Both the position numbers and the translations under genes were made by a program. From assembly GCA_025330725.1 (NCBI GenBank), contig JAIWND010000029.1, forward strand, positions 186,001 through 250,000: a stretch of 64,000 nt of DNA, given 5' to 3'. This stretch comes from Chlamydoabsidia padenii. Its lineage: Eukaryota > Mucoromycota > Mucoromycetes > Mucorales > Cunninghamellaceae. The notes beneath the pieces are model-generated. The model saw only the letters and a list, made by a program, of their open reading frames with translations. It ran no database searches and was not told the DNA's origin. Positions 21,394 to 33,130 of the stretch are shown here, piece by piece (within the stretch, counting starts at the first letter, position 1; each line of letters opens with the position of its first letter).

Positions 21394-22473
21394 ATGATGA
21401 ATGCAGTTAATGTTTCTAACGACACCGAATCCAAACCTACTATCAAGAAGTACACTTTACCTCACCTTCGATCTTGGCTCCATATTTTGCAATTCATCTT
21501 TACCATTCTGTCGGTCAGTCTGACTGCACCTGTAATTGCTCTCCAACTACAATTCAAGGTAAAGGCACAAAAGGAACACAGCACGGAAAGGGGGACTAGT
21601 TATTAATGAACTTTTCAATTGTAAATAGGGATCAAGTGCACCTGGACCGAACTATGTCTTATTTGTGGTCGTCTTCACTTTTATCATACCAATCTTTTTG
21701 GTCCTCTTCCCCTGGGTATACGAAAGCAAGAACAAAATGAAACGGTGTGGCAAATTCTTTATGAAACCAAGAACGAACTTGATCTTTACCTCCTTTTATT
21801 CTCTTCTTTGGGTGACGGCGGGGATTGCTGCCACTACCTATGCTTTGAATCCTGATACTTGTAATTTGGATTCCAACATAAATGCGGATGGATATGAATC
21901 TGGTTGGACTGCACAGGTAACCCCCCCCAAAAAAAAACAAATCAGCCATGTCAAAATGATACTGATCAACTTCTTTTTATATAATAGTGTAATTGTGCCA
22001 AAGTCGCCATGGTGTTGGTATGGATCACTTGTGTTTTATGGATCATCACAATGGTGATGGCGCTTGTAGTATTCTGGAAACAAAAACAAATGTCATATCA
22101 CAATCACCAACAAGTAGTTAAATTACAGCAGGAATCCGAGGAGCTTGACAACAATAAAGTGGATGAAGGATCTGGCATGACGGATATCATTAACAATATG
22201 GACAGCAGCGATCATCATCATTATTCATCTGATAAAATGACTCCTGTAGCATCGACCTATCCTGTTACGTCCAACATGACTTCTACCACGGAACCTTATC
22301 TTCCTTCGTCAATGCCTGCCATGCAGTATCAACAGCCATCTTCCATCACTCCTCAACCGCAACAGCCTGATTATTACAACGATGTTACCGTATCCCAGCA
22401 ACATCAACCTCTTTTACCATTAGCTGTCATGCCTGACCCACAACATTATCGTCAACAGCATGCTTTTGTATAG
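21394..22473 (+). CDS. Four-TM MARVEL-like membrane protein with Gln/Ser-rich tail
   Basis: Three exons encode about 300 residues. Four hydrophobic spans are visible: LHILQFIFTILSVSLTAPVI, YVLFVVVFTFIIPIFLVLFP, LIFTSFYSLLWVTAGIAATT and VAMVLVWITCVLWIITMVMA. Between spans 3 and 4 is an outer loop with CNL and CNC cysteines, as in fungal MARVEL proteins. The cytosolic tail of about 130 residues is rich in His, Gln, Ser and Pro (YQQPSSITPQPQQPDYYND). MARVEL proteins work at membrane apposition or eisosome-like domains and in vesicle traffic. The family call rests on topology and loop cysteines rather than on a catalytic motif. Tetraspan proteins of another class remain possible. Confidence 0.7.
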
Positions 22474-23244
22474 ATTATATTTGTCTTGACCTTGTTTTAC
22501 CATCACTAGATCATTCCCCCCCCTCCACATTTGTATTTATGTCCATAGTTGTCCATTAGTTTTTATATTCATTATTTATTAAAAACAAACAAATTATACT
22601 GTATCAATAAAAGAATCTACTTTGTATATAGTATCCTATCACTATGTATATCCATGCCCTTTATAAGCGTCCCTATTTTTAAATCCCGCTGATCTCAAAT
22701 TTGAATGCCACCATCTAGACTTCAAGAACCTGAGCGCTAATCTTAGTAGCCAAAACTGGTGAAACATACCAAAATTAAAATATAACTGTTTCCATTGCCA
22801 TCAACATGGATCAGTAATCGAGTGAGTGGTGGTCACTTCGTACCTGGCAAGGGAAAACATCCAAGGTGAACGTAGAATGGCGGGATTTAAAAAACCAGAC
22901 AAGTTTCTTCGGAAGCGTATGATTGCTTCTTCCGGTTCTTGAATCCAATCATGCATTTAAAGCAAATCGTCCAGAACCATGATGAAGTTTTCAAGTGAGT
23001 AATGAGTATGATGACTGGTGATACATGTAATAACACTAGGGAAAAATTACCCCCGGATCACATCCATCGATACTAATGTAAACTGCTTTCAATGCCTCTG
23101 TGGTTATTCATTTTTCAATTTCACTGACAAATGTTCTTTCCCGTGTGATAAAATTTCAAATCCCGACGATCCAACCTTTATAATTTTTTTCATTTCCCCG
23201 TTTACTTTTATCGGTCTTCTTTCATTCATACCACTCTCACTATT
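22474..23244. other. Intergenic region with three recurrent elements
   Basis: No gene seen. Elements occur at 22676-22689 (TTTTTAAATCCCGC), 22879-22893 (GGCGGGATTTAAAAA) and 23154-23165 (TTTCAAATCCCG); the last is 80 bases upstream of the isomerase ATG. A short open stretch around 22980-23250 is the leader of that gene. Confidence 0.5.
23154..23165 (-). promoter_or_regulatory. TTTCAAATCCCG element, dienoyl-CoA isomerase promoter
   Basis: The core in reverse orientation about 80 bases upstream of the ATG at 23245. Confidence 0.5.
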
Positions 23245-24648
23245 ATGACCCACTACAAATACGAAACCGTGAACGTTGATATCATTGACAAGGTCGCTCA
23301 TGTCCAAATGAATCGTCCCAAGAAGTTGAATGCCTTTAGCCCAGGGTAAGAAAGTTGCAAATGTTGAACCAACTTGACTTATCCTTTCTTTTATTTTATA
23401 GACTTATTCGCGATGTACGAGCTGTCTTCCGAGCATTGGCTGAAGATAGTAATATTGGCGCTATTGTTGTCTCTGGATCTGGTCGTATGTTTAGTGCTGG
23501 TTTGGATTGTAAGGCTCTATCTCATCTCCTTGAACCTATCTTTGGATATATAACCAGTGCTTCTTCTTTATTCTTTGATAGTAGGAAAAACAGATATCAC
23601 TTCTGCTAAGGATGGTGACCTCGCCCGTCTCGCTTACAATAAGCGAGCTCATCTCAAGGTAAATAATCAAAAAAAAAAAAAAGGGAGGGGAAGGGAGTGG
23701 GAGTGGGAAATGTGTTAATTTGACATTTACATACTATATACAGGACTTCCAAGCTGCCTTCACAGCTATCGAAGATTGTGAAAAGCCAGTGATTGCTGCC
23801 GTGCATGGTGGATGTTATGGTGCTGGGGTGGATATGGTTACTGCTTGTGACATGCGATACTGCTCCAAGGATGCTCTGTTCTGTGTCAAGGTAAGGTATC
23901 TACACTAATACAATGTCAAAAAGTTGTATTGATCTCTTGTTATTCCATTTTATTATTTTAGGAAGTGGATGTTGGATTGGCCGCTGATGTTGGTACTCTT
24001 CAACGTTTACCTAAAGTAATCGGAAGTCAAAGTTTGGTACGAGAACTTTGCTACACAGCACGCAAGTAAGTACCGACAAATCATAACCGCTTTGTATATA
24101 CTAATTGATAATTTATGTATACTAGTTTGTATGCAGATGAAGCCCTTCAACATGGTCTTGTCAATCGGGTCTTTGATAATCAAGAACAACTTATTGGTAA
24201 GTGGAGTAAAACAACAACAACAATCTGGCCTGCTGGTTAATTCTTTTATGTTTTTACTATAGCCGAATCATTGAAAATGGCTGCTTTGATTGCCAGTAAA
24301 TCACCTGTTGCTGTTGTGGGCACCAAGTAAGTGATCATCTCTCAATATTATTACGATACTAGCTAATCATGATGGTATGAACCCCCCCCTTTTTTTTTTC
24401 TTTCAATAGACATAACTTGCTCTACTCTCGTGACCACTCCGTTGCTGAAGGACTCGCTTATACCGTTACTTGGAGCTCAGCCATGCTAAACACCGAGGTA
24501 AGACAAAGTAAAAAGGTCATAGTGGGATATGTTGGGTTTATGGCTCATATGGATGATTAATGGTGTGGTTTTATATTTGTTGTAGGATATCCCCAAGTCA
24601 TTTGTTGCCTTTGTCAACAAGAAGCCTGCTACTTACTCAAAATTATAG
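23245..24648 (+). CDS. ECH1: Peroxisomal delta(3,5)-delta(2,4)-dienoyl-CoA isomerase
   Basis: About eight exons encode about 275 residues of crotonase fold. Landmarks are VAHVQMNRPKKLNAFSPG, GAIVVSGSGRMFSAGLDLGK, PVIAAVHGGCYGAGVDM and ACDMRYCSKDALF, then KEVDVGLAADVGTLQRLP. The last block separates ECH1 from ordinary enoyl-CoA hydratases. The acidic residues used by mammalian ECH1 are all in place: Asp of ACDMRYC, Glu of KEVDVGL and Asp of AADVG. The protein ends TYSKL-stop, a canonical PTS1, so the enzyme should be peroxisomal. It shifts double bonds during beta-oxidation of unsaturated fatty acids with odd-numbered double bonds. The splice GLD|LGKTD uses a donor GTAAGG at 23510 and an acceptor near 23583. 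Confidence 0.93.
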
Positions 24649-24910
24649 ATAGATATATTATAACCTTATGGCTTTTATGCAACCTCCAATTAATAAAGCT
24701 GGTATACAGTATCACTCTTCCCCACCCTACCTCAATAAAAGATAGTTTGAAACAAGACGATAGTTTATTGTAATTGCGATTATATTCTATACTATTGATG
24801 TTTAAATAATATCTAATTCTAATCTACAAGTTAAAATGGATCCCCCCGACGGTGTGGATCATAACTGTTGTCAAGAGTTTCGTTATCATGTCGGTGATGA
24901 AGACCCCCCC

Positions 24911-25240
24911 CTATTGAAGTAATTTGTCTTGGGTCATAAACACTTGTTGGAAGGGTTGAATACGTTTGACTGTGGAATCCAGCGGTTGTCCTTTTCGAAT
25001 ACACACAAGGTGAAGAAGGTAATAGACTGGAAAAAGTAGATCCCCCAGTCCCATTATCGATAGCGCTGGTTGATTAAAGTTGGAATGCAAGTTCGTCCAA
25101 GAAGATATCGTATTTAAAGTGACTTGAAGCACATGTTCTAGTAAAAACAACCTATTACGATGACAAAACAAATTGAAGATCAGTACAAGGAAAGGAATTC
25201 AGTCTTTTTAACAAAGGAATATATTCAAAGCCCGATTTGA
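24911..25240 (-). CDS. Hypothetical membrane protein lacking an evident start (partial or pseudogene)
   Basis: The minus strand stays open from about 25240 down to a stop at 24911 and reads IPFLVLIFNLFCHRNRLFLL, EHVLQVTLNTISSWTNLHSN and GLGDLLFPVYYLLHLVCIRK, ending FMTQDKLLQ. An AATAAA on this strand follows at about 24764. The composition is coding-like with one or two membrane spans. There is no ATG at the 5' end; the first in-frame ATG is internal (SIMGLGD). The region upstream is the ARP1 promoter. It may be a truncated gene, or one with an unseen first exon. The family is not recognised. Confidence 0.35.
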
Positions 25241-25243
25241 AAT
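25230..25243 (+). promoter_or_regulatory. GCCCGATTTGAAAT variant, ARP1 promoter
   Basis: An element variant about 70 bases upstream of the ARP1 ATG. Confidence 0.4.
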
Positions 25244-25310
25244 TTTCTCTTAATCGGCCTGGATACTTTTCAACACATCATCTCTTTTTTACATACTCGA
25301 TTTTATACCA

Positions 25311-26850
25311 ATGAACTCAGAATTCGATGATGTAAGTACCTTTAGCAAAAGTTATTAAAGATTAGTTTGACTGAAACTAACTATATATGTTTTATAATAG
25401 GTTTTGACCAATCAGCCTGTGGTTATTGACAATGTAGGTCTCCTTCTTCCCTTCGCGTCATCTCACGTCTGAAAACTAACAAGGACTTTTATTTTTTATT
25501 TTAATTACATATATAATAGGGATCTGGTGTTATAAAGGCTGGTTTTGCAGGTGAAGAACAACCCAAGTGTTTCTTTCCTTCAATGTAGGTATTATATATA
25601 TACACACAATGATCATTGTCTCAACTACATTACTTTATTATAGGGTGGGTCGACCAAAGCATGTCCGTATTATGGCTGGTGCAGTGGAAGGTGAAACGTT
25701 TATCGGTCGAAAAGCTCAAGAATTACGTGGTTTGCTTTCAATTCAATATCCTCTACAACATGGTATCGTCGATAACTGGGCGGATATGGAAAGTATTTGG
25801 CAATATCTCTATACGGATGAACTGAAAACCCTATCAGAAGAAGTAAGTTATAACAAGTTTAGTATGATATTGATCTCTAATCACCCTCTTTATAATATTC
25901 TAGCATCCTGTACTATTGACTGAAGCTCCCCTGAACCCTCGATCCAATCGTGAAATGGCAGCACAAATCTTCTTTGAAACCTTCAATGTCCCAGCTTTGT
26001 TTACCTCTATTCAAGCTGTACTCAGTTTATATTCCTCTGGTCGAACAACTGGTATTGTACTGGACTCTGGTGATGGTGTCACTCACTCGGTGCCTGTCTA
26101 TGAAGGCTTTGCTGTACCCCATGCGATTCGTCGTATTGATTTAGCAGGAAGGTAATATGGATTATTGATTGAAATCAAGAGCATGTTTAACCCAATTATT
26201 ATTTTTAATGTAGGGATATTACGGAATACCTTCAACTTTTACTTCGTAAATCTGGCTACAACTTTCATACGTCGGCTGAAAAGGAAGTGGTACGAATTGT
26301 CAAGGAAAAGACATGTTATGTTGCTTTAAACCCTCAAAAAGAAGAAAAGGAAACCAGTGGAAAGGTGGACGACTTTATGCTTCCTGATGGCAATATTATT
26401 AAACTTGGTGCTGAACGATTCCGTGCCCCTGAAATCTTATTCCAGCCTGATCTTATTGGTCAAGAATTGCCTGGTGTCCATCAAACCATTGTTGATTGTA
26501 TTAGTCGTGCTGATTTGGATTTGCGCAAGTCATTGTACTCTAACATTGTCCTATCTGGTGGATCGACACTTTGTAAAGGTAATTGTAAATCAACAACTGT
26601 AAAAGTAGATGGGTGCCTGATGGAAACGTTATTATTATTTTTAATAGGATTCGGTGATCGATTACTGTCGGAAATCAAACGACTCGCATTGAAGGATATC
26701 AAGATCAAGATTTATGCACCTCCTGAACGGAAATACAGTACTTGGATTGGTGGCTCTATTCTAGCTTCTCTTAGTACATTCAAAAAGATGTGGGTCTCTG
26801 CCGAAGAATACCAAGAAGATCCTGATATCATTCACAAGAAAATGTTTTAG
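25311..26850 (+). CDS. ARP1: Actin-related protein 1 (centractin, dynactin filament)
   Basis: Seven or eight exons encode about 380 residues of actin fold. The phosphate 1 loop is [20 protein letters not shown]. Arp1 features follow: [40 protein letters not shown] and MESIWQYLY (actin has a different insert here). Further landmarks are [60 protein letters not shown] and [20 protein letters not shown]. It ends HKKMF. Arp1 forms the short filament of dynactin, which links dynein to cargo and supports nuclear movement in hyphae. The first exon is very short (MNSEFDD). Length is normal; no lesion is seen. Confidence 0.95.
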
Positions 26851-27323
26851 ATTATATATCCTCCTCCCCCCCCTTTTTTTTTTACTTTATATAAATACTC
26901 ACACAATTTACACTTATAGTCGTCTTATTATTGTAGTCATACTCAAATTCCCCTCTACTAGCATGACTTCATGATCCTCACACACCCTTTTTTTTTTTTT
27001 TGACACAATAAAAACCTAGTCTAGTATCTTTACACTTAACTGTATATGTTGTCCACAATAAAGTAACATAAGTCTTTTATCATATATACTTAATCATAAC
27101 CCGCCTTTAGCTTAGATTGATGATGCACCTTGTAGGATGTCTAATCAGTAGGCATTATTCATTCATGCAAGTTTTAGCGGGGGTTCAAGGTTTAAAAATA
27201 ACAATCAAGTACATAATGAATAATTATCTTGACAAGTCTACAACAAAGCATTATTGTCTTGAAGGAACAAGAATGCTTTAGTTTTGAATCATGCTTACTA
27301 CACGCTAAAGTCAGGACAATTAT

Positions 27324-27338
27324 CGGGATTTGAAAATA
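27324..27338 (+). promoter_or_regulatory. CGGGATTTGAAAATA element
   Basis: A perfect core about 260 bases upstream of the TATA-like box of the candidate transcript at 27585. Confidence 0.4.
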
Positions 27339-27584
27339 CAACTAATGGATTGAGAATATTTTCCCCTCTTTCTTTCTTTTCTTTTCTTTTCTTTTTGTTA
27401 AATCCATTCCACCAATCCAACAATAGGTTTACCCTTGTATCAAGCACTCGACTCTTTTGACTCCAGCCTCAAATGTGAAGACTCTTGTTGACGATGGATT
27501 CTTATGGAAAATGACGATCTTGACAGCTACACGAATGGAAGACTCGCGGGAACAAGAATACTCTTCTATTGGCAGACAGAATCA

Positions 27585-28110
27585 TATAAAAGGGCATCTA
27601 CTCTAACACCTCTTCATCACTTTTAACTATAACACACTGATAACCTTTGTCCTTATACTATAGGTAAAGTAACATTCTCACCACGCATTGTTGTTTTTAA
27701 CTGTAGGGATCGCATTTGTCTGAAAGGTAACCAGCTATTATATCATCACAAACAAGCAAAATAGGAAATAGTAAGTAGACCAAACATGGGATGATATAAT
27801 CTGCAATGACTGTTGTTGGTTGTATGATGTATGCCCCTTCACTTTGATATACTCACCCTTACTTTCCTTCTTCTCATGTAAACAGGGACCATACACACAC
27901 ACACAACTACTGACGCCAACTGTAACCATATACCATAATGCAACATACAGCAACAACAACAACAACCAGGGTTTATACGACATTGCTTGTCGGGTCAATC
28001 ATCCACCTTCACCACTACTGAATACACTCCACATTAATAACATAGACTAGAATAGAATAGAATAGATAACTTTTTTATTTGTGTTTTATTAAATAAATAA
28101 AATGATTTGA
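27585..28110 (+). ncRNA. Candidate spliced transcript of unknown nature
   Basis: TATAAAAGG at about 27588 is followed by intron-like segments: GTAAAG near 27664 to CTGTAG near 27707, and GTAAGT at 27771 to AAACAG near 27887. The terminal exon is GT/CA- and CAA-rich, with an AATAAA near 28096. The last exon is open (LYDIACRVNHPPSPLLNTL-stop), but no ATG is seen in the preceding exon. It may be a non-coding RNA or a small gene with a missed start. Confidence 0.25.
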
Positions 28111-29410
28111 TACTATGATACTATTGCTAGTGAGTTGAGAACTATTTGTGATAAAGGGGATAATGGTCATTTGAGGCTACTTTACAAATAAAAGACAAAA
28201 GAGTATAAACAATAAAGATTTTCATTAGATTTTTGTTTTGTTTTTTTAAAAAAAAGAAGTAGTGCATCAGAAAGAAGAATGTCTTACATAGTTCAAACAA
28301 GAACCAATGCATTTATATCATCATATTAGCACTCCATAAAGGTAAAAGCTTCTGGACCTGGCACTCCCCTACAGCCCATCACATACGCATAACACCCATC
28401 CATTTACACCAAGCGTTCCTAAGAGTACTCGGTGTATGTGAATAAATGATTACACTGATGGCGGTAATTTGTAGGCTTATGCCAAAAAGCCCAAAGAGCG
28501 ATTAAAGGAAAAGAAAAGGATTGGAAAAAAAAAGACCCCTTTTTATATTCGATAATTCTCGAGGTCGTCCGAAATCGGAGGTTGGTCAATTGAGCCAATC
28601 AAAATGCTTCCGACTCCCCGCAACCTTATTCATGCACAAGGTCCTGCCTCACCCTTTTCACTACTTTCCCAATCAGATGCTTACTTTATTAACATGAAAA
28701 CAACTAGACTGTTAGTGTTTACTCTTTCAGCATCTATAGAAACTTGAACCAAGTCAAATGGATGATTGTGTCCTTTTTTTTCTTCTCCTTTTCATCACCT
28801 TTTTTTATTTTAAATGTGGGTATCTAAATCCGGCGTTTGAAAAAATGAAACCTGTCATTTAATTACTTCGTCATATCATTAACAGATGAGTTAAAAGGAA
28901 ATATGAATGGGACCTGGCTATTATCAAGTTGTAATAGCGATGGACCGAGTGATAATGATTATTGAACTAGAAAAAAGTAATAGTAATAGTATAAAAGTAA
29001 ATGACAATACGAGGTCAGTTGCAGTACTGTATGTCAAATAAGCCTGTTCGAACTACACAGAAGATAAAAGTTTTTTTTTTTTTTTTTTTTTGTTATTGCT
29101 TTCCTTATCCGTCATAATAATCAGTGAGTTTGATTTGTTCACACCACCCCCAATCTAGTTCTCTTCGAAAATGAAAGTTCATGCAGGCGGGTGTGAAAAT
29201 GATGAAACTGTTTCCCCCCTTTTTTTCTTTTCCCTTCTTGATCATATAGCTACACCCTCTTACTATTGTATTCGTAAGGAAGTCCACCTTCAAGCATCAC
29301 TCCAAGTCCATTACTGTATACTGATTCCATTGCTAATGATGCATCATTCCCCCCCCTGTAGCATAAAATGAAAATGCATGTATGTCCTGCCATTTCCTTT
29401 TTTGTAGATA

Positions 29411-29440
29411 CCGGGATTTGAAGAGTGTGATATGCATGAA
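29411..29440 (+). promoter_or_regulatory. Two-part element: CCGGGATTTGAAG plus TGCATGAA
   Basis: Core at 29411-29423 and TGCATGAA at 29433-29440. It lies downstream of the minus-strand phosphatase gene, so it is not at an obvious promoter. Confidence 0.4.
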
Positions 29441-29741
29441 GCATGAACAGGAGAAGACGTACTTACCCCAACGAAATTCTTCCTTTCACGATTACATTAG
29501 CCCTCCCCCCACTTCCAATCCATTAAAGACATGTATAGTTTTCGTTTAAATAAGTGAGTTTTATTACTGTTTTGCGTTAAATACAAAAAACAATGAGATG
29601 GTAACGTTTGTATGATAAACTAATGGAGAATACTAATGATATGAATAAATAAAAAGTCGGGGTAAATAGGGTAAAGGTGATACACACACACAAAATAAAG
29701 GGAGAGCAAGAAAAAAAAAGAAAAGAAAAAGTCCAAGTCGT

Positions 29742-32555
29742 CTAGAATTCCATTCCATCTTCATCTTGTTGTCGACCATAGCCCAAAAACCACCACCAAA
29801 CCACTTCATAACAAAATACAAATTGTCGTAAAGTCTGAACCATGGAGAGCCGTTGTTCCCGGAATCTAAAGATGATATCCCATAAAGCATCTGTGGTTGT
29901 ATCTTGTTGTTGAGGACTATTATTATTGGTCAAGCGCCGTAAGACGGTATCAATAGCACAAAAGGCACCGGATCGACCACAACCTGCTGAACAATGAATC
30001 ACCATGGGGCCAATCACTGTTGTTGTTGTCGTTGATAATGAGGCAGATTCGTATCTTCGTTGAGCTTGATCGGCGAGTTGAACTAATTGTAATGTGCCCA
30101 ATGGGTTGTCGGGTACGCCGTAATCCATCCAGCCGGTATAGTGTAATTGTGTAATACGTCGGGTTGGTTGATCAAGTTTTTCCATTGTGAATTCACGTTC
30201 GTAGATGACATCTTCTTTCCAATCGGATCCAGCGACGTTGTGTTCTTTTTCGGACACCAAGGTTAGTCGAGTGGGACCATATTGTATAGCTTGATTCAAA
30301 TCGGAAGGCCAGTACCGATGACACTTTATCTATAAAAAAAAAAAGAGAGACAGGTTAGGTAAACAATCACGTCAAATTTCATTTTTGGTTCTTACCTTGT
30401 TCATTTCTTCTTCTTTAGTAAGCATCACGACAACACGAGAGTTCTGTTCCCAGACCACCTGCCAGAAATCATCAAAGGTAGAAGGTAAAGGGCCCTGAGT
30501 GGAGATATATCGTCGATAAGGCTGTTGGTACCAGTTTGGTGATTTCATCAACTTGAGACAGGCAGGATTGACTTGACCCGAGGAAGGTGAATGAACTGAT
30601 GTTGGTGACTGTATCGAGGAGACTGATAGAGGTGATGACATGGTAGTTACAGATGATAAAGGTGATGGTTTGTTGGATGATGTCGTAGTAAGTAGTCGAG
30701 GAGAGGGCGTTGTCTGTTCTTGTTGATAGTATTGAATAAAACTGGCATTGATGTAATCTGTCGACCCGTTTGGAGCATCTTGAATCTTGACACGTGTGTA
30801 TTCTAAAACATATAATAAAAAGAAACCATGTTAGTAAGATACCACAGACACACACACGAGCTCCTTTTTTTTTTTTTTTTTTTTTTTTAGTTGCTACTTT
30901 ACCAAATGGCCAGATGTTTGTGTACCTATTGAGTGCCCCCATTTCAATTCCCGCAACAATGCTGAGTGGGTAATCCAATGGATCCGTAGTGGTGTCTTTT
31001 GAATGGAAGTGCATAATATTTTGTAATCGTCGTTGTTCTGTTCTTTCCAATTTCTATTAAATCATAAATGTCTATTTAGTACTTTTTCCCAAGTTGATAA
31101 TTTACAGTGTTATCATTTACCTCGTATAATTCAGCCAAAGCAACAGTGCCAATTTCAAAAGTTTTATAATCCACCGTAGTCTTTTGCAGCCAACGTGGCA
31201 CCTTGAAGATCCGTTTTCCTTGTTGATTCGTTTCCAAAGTAGCGCCAGCAACCATCCGAGGCATTGGATCCAAAGTATCCAATTCAATCACCAAGGTATG
31301 ATCAGGATCATCCAAAAGGACATAGTGACAATGATCAGGCAGTCGAATAGGGAACCGCTCCTTGATTGGACCATGAGACAATTCCATATTTTGACGAATG
31401 TTCGAGAAAAAGGGGTTGAATGCTTGATTTTCAAAGTGAGGCATGGGAGCAGTGTAAGGACCAAGGTTTAAAGGGGCAGCAGATGCAGGTGGTAATGATC
31501 CAAGATGTAATGACGGTGTTTTCATTCCATTGACAATTCGGTTACGTAAAAATGGTAAGGAATTGGTTGATTGGCCATTGGTTGATGATGGTGGTGACAA
31601 GATACAATGATCAGGATATAATGATTGGAATGCATCAAACCCACCTATTACATTATAAAATAGACATGTTAGAGTACCATTTCTTTAAACACACACCTCT
31701 TTCCTTTTATCTCCTTTTCACTTTACCTTGAAGATATAACAAAGACCCATTGAAGCCAGCATGGATCATCTTGTTAGCTAGATATGACATGGCAGATTGT
31801 TCGGAAGCGACTATAGAAGATTGATCATAAAATACAATCACACCAAAAGAAGCCCATTGTTTGAGACGAGATCGATCACCTTCCACCACAGCTTCATAAA
31901 TCTTCTCCATAGTAAAAGTAGGTCGTTTCAGGATGGTGTTTGGAATGGATATATTGATGGCTTCCAATACACGGGCATGGGAGAATTGGACAAAGGATCG
32001 CACATCAAATACAAGTGTTGAGCTAGATTGATGAGTCAGATAGTTTGCCAATTGTTCAGGTGAGATAGGCCCAAGTCCGGTTGTTATTGAAGATGATGAA
32101 GATGGTAATGTTGAAGGGTGTTGTTGTGCAGTTGGTTTGGTCGCATTAGCACTTGACAGTTGTTGTTGTTGTTGTCTGGCCAATCGTCTTCGGTCGGCGA
32201 TGGATCCACCTGGAGCAAAACTTACCGTGGGCTTCTTTTCAAGAGTGGGCGTAAATACTGTAGGTTGTGAAGAATGACGTTGGTGGATGGCATTTAAAAA
32301 GTCTTGATGAAGCATAGGACTGATAGGTGCTGTAAAATAAGGAGTCATACCACCACCGCCTCCACCTCCATCATCAGTATTGTTGTTATTAATGTTGTTG
32401 TTATTATTGCTGTTGCTGCTGCTGTTGTTGTTACCCATGACCGCATTAGTGTTGGAAGAGTTCGTCGTCAGTATTGAATTCGGTACTGCCAAGGGTGTAA
32501 AATAGGCATCACCAGCTTGACACCTTTGACTAGGCGATTCACATGCAATGCTCAT
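29742..32555 (-). CDS. Rhodanese-like plus protein tyrosine phosphatase fusion (Pyp/Ptp MAPK phosphatase type)
   Basis: About seven exons encode roughly 790 residues. A low-complexity N-terminus (Asn, Gly and Gln runs) leads to a rhodanese/CDC25-homology domain: [43 protein letters not shown]. There is no Cys at its active loop, so it is probably a docking module. A classical PTP domain follows: [44 protein letters not shown], then the WPD loop as [13 protein letters not shown]. The P-loop is [14 protein letters not shown] with catalytic Cys and Arg present. The order matches S. pombe Pyp1/Pyp2 and yeast Ptp2/Ptp3, which inactivate stress MAP kinases. An insert rich in Ser/Pro/Thr sits between NASF and the RRYI block. 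The ATG at 32555 ([12 protein letters not shown]) is chosen because an upstream in-frame codon is TTG. Confidence 0.9.
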
Positions 32556-33130
32556 TGTTGGAAGCAAAAGTTGTAGTTATTGCAGTAAGTTGGCTGAGGT
32601 TATATATGATGATATTAAGAGAGTTTAAAGAGGAGTGGAGAAAAGAAGAAAGGTAATGGAAAAAGAAAAAAAAGAAGGAGGTTGATTTTTTTTTTTTTTT
32701 TTTTTTTTTTTTGAGACTGTGACTTTTCGCACTCAGCTGGGCCAGACTCTCGAGAAAGAACAATCTATAGTATCGTCATAGTTACCATAATGGGTTTTTG
32801 AAAAGGTTACTATTTGTTGCGATCCTGATGTCTGTACAACTTGGCGGTCTAAACTAAATCATTTACTTTTCATCCACCCACCAATGGAGTTTCCTGTCAT
32901 GTCTTTTTTGTAATCGGTCGATCGTAATCGGGTTTTGAATATGCAACCGGGGTTTAAAAATCGAAAAACTGGGTACGATCTAGGGCAAGCACATGGCATT
33001 AATTATTTCAGTACGCATTTATTTGGAATCAAACCCCCAGACATTACAAAGTAAAAGAAAAAAAAGAAAAAAGAAAAAAACGGTGATGTCAAAAAAGCTA
33101 AAAATAACTGTGGGGGTAAAAGGACCGCTC
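32556..33130. other. Phosphatase promoter region
   Basis: Poly(T) of about 26 bases around 32687-32712. Element variants ATCGGGTTTTGAA (near 32927) and CCGGGGTTTAAAAATC (near 32946) lie 370-400 bases upstream of the phosphatase ATG. No gene. Confidence 0.4.

Larger units (their letters stand above)
26851..29741. other. Long non-coding interval between ARP1 and the tyrosine phosphatase
   Basis: About 2.9 kb with no convincing protein gene. It includes elements at 27162-27190, 27324-27338 and 29411-29440, a variant CCGGCGTTTGAAAAA at 28830, poly(T/A) runs, and one possible spliced transcript (27585-28110). The remaining short frames look random. Confidence 0.5.
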
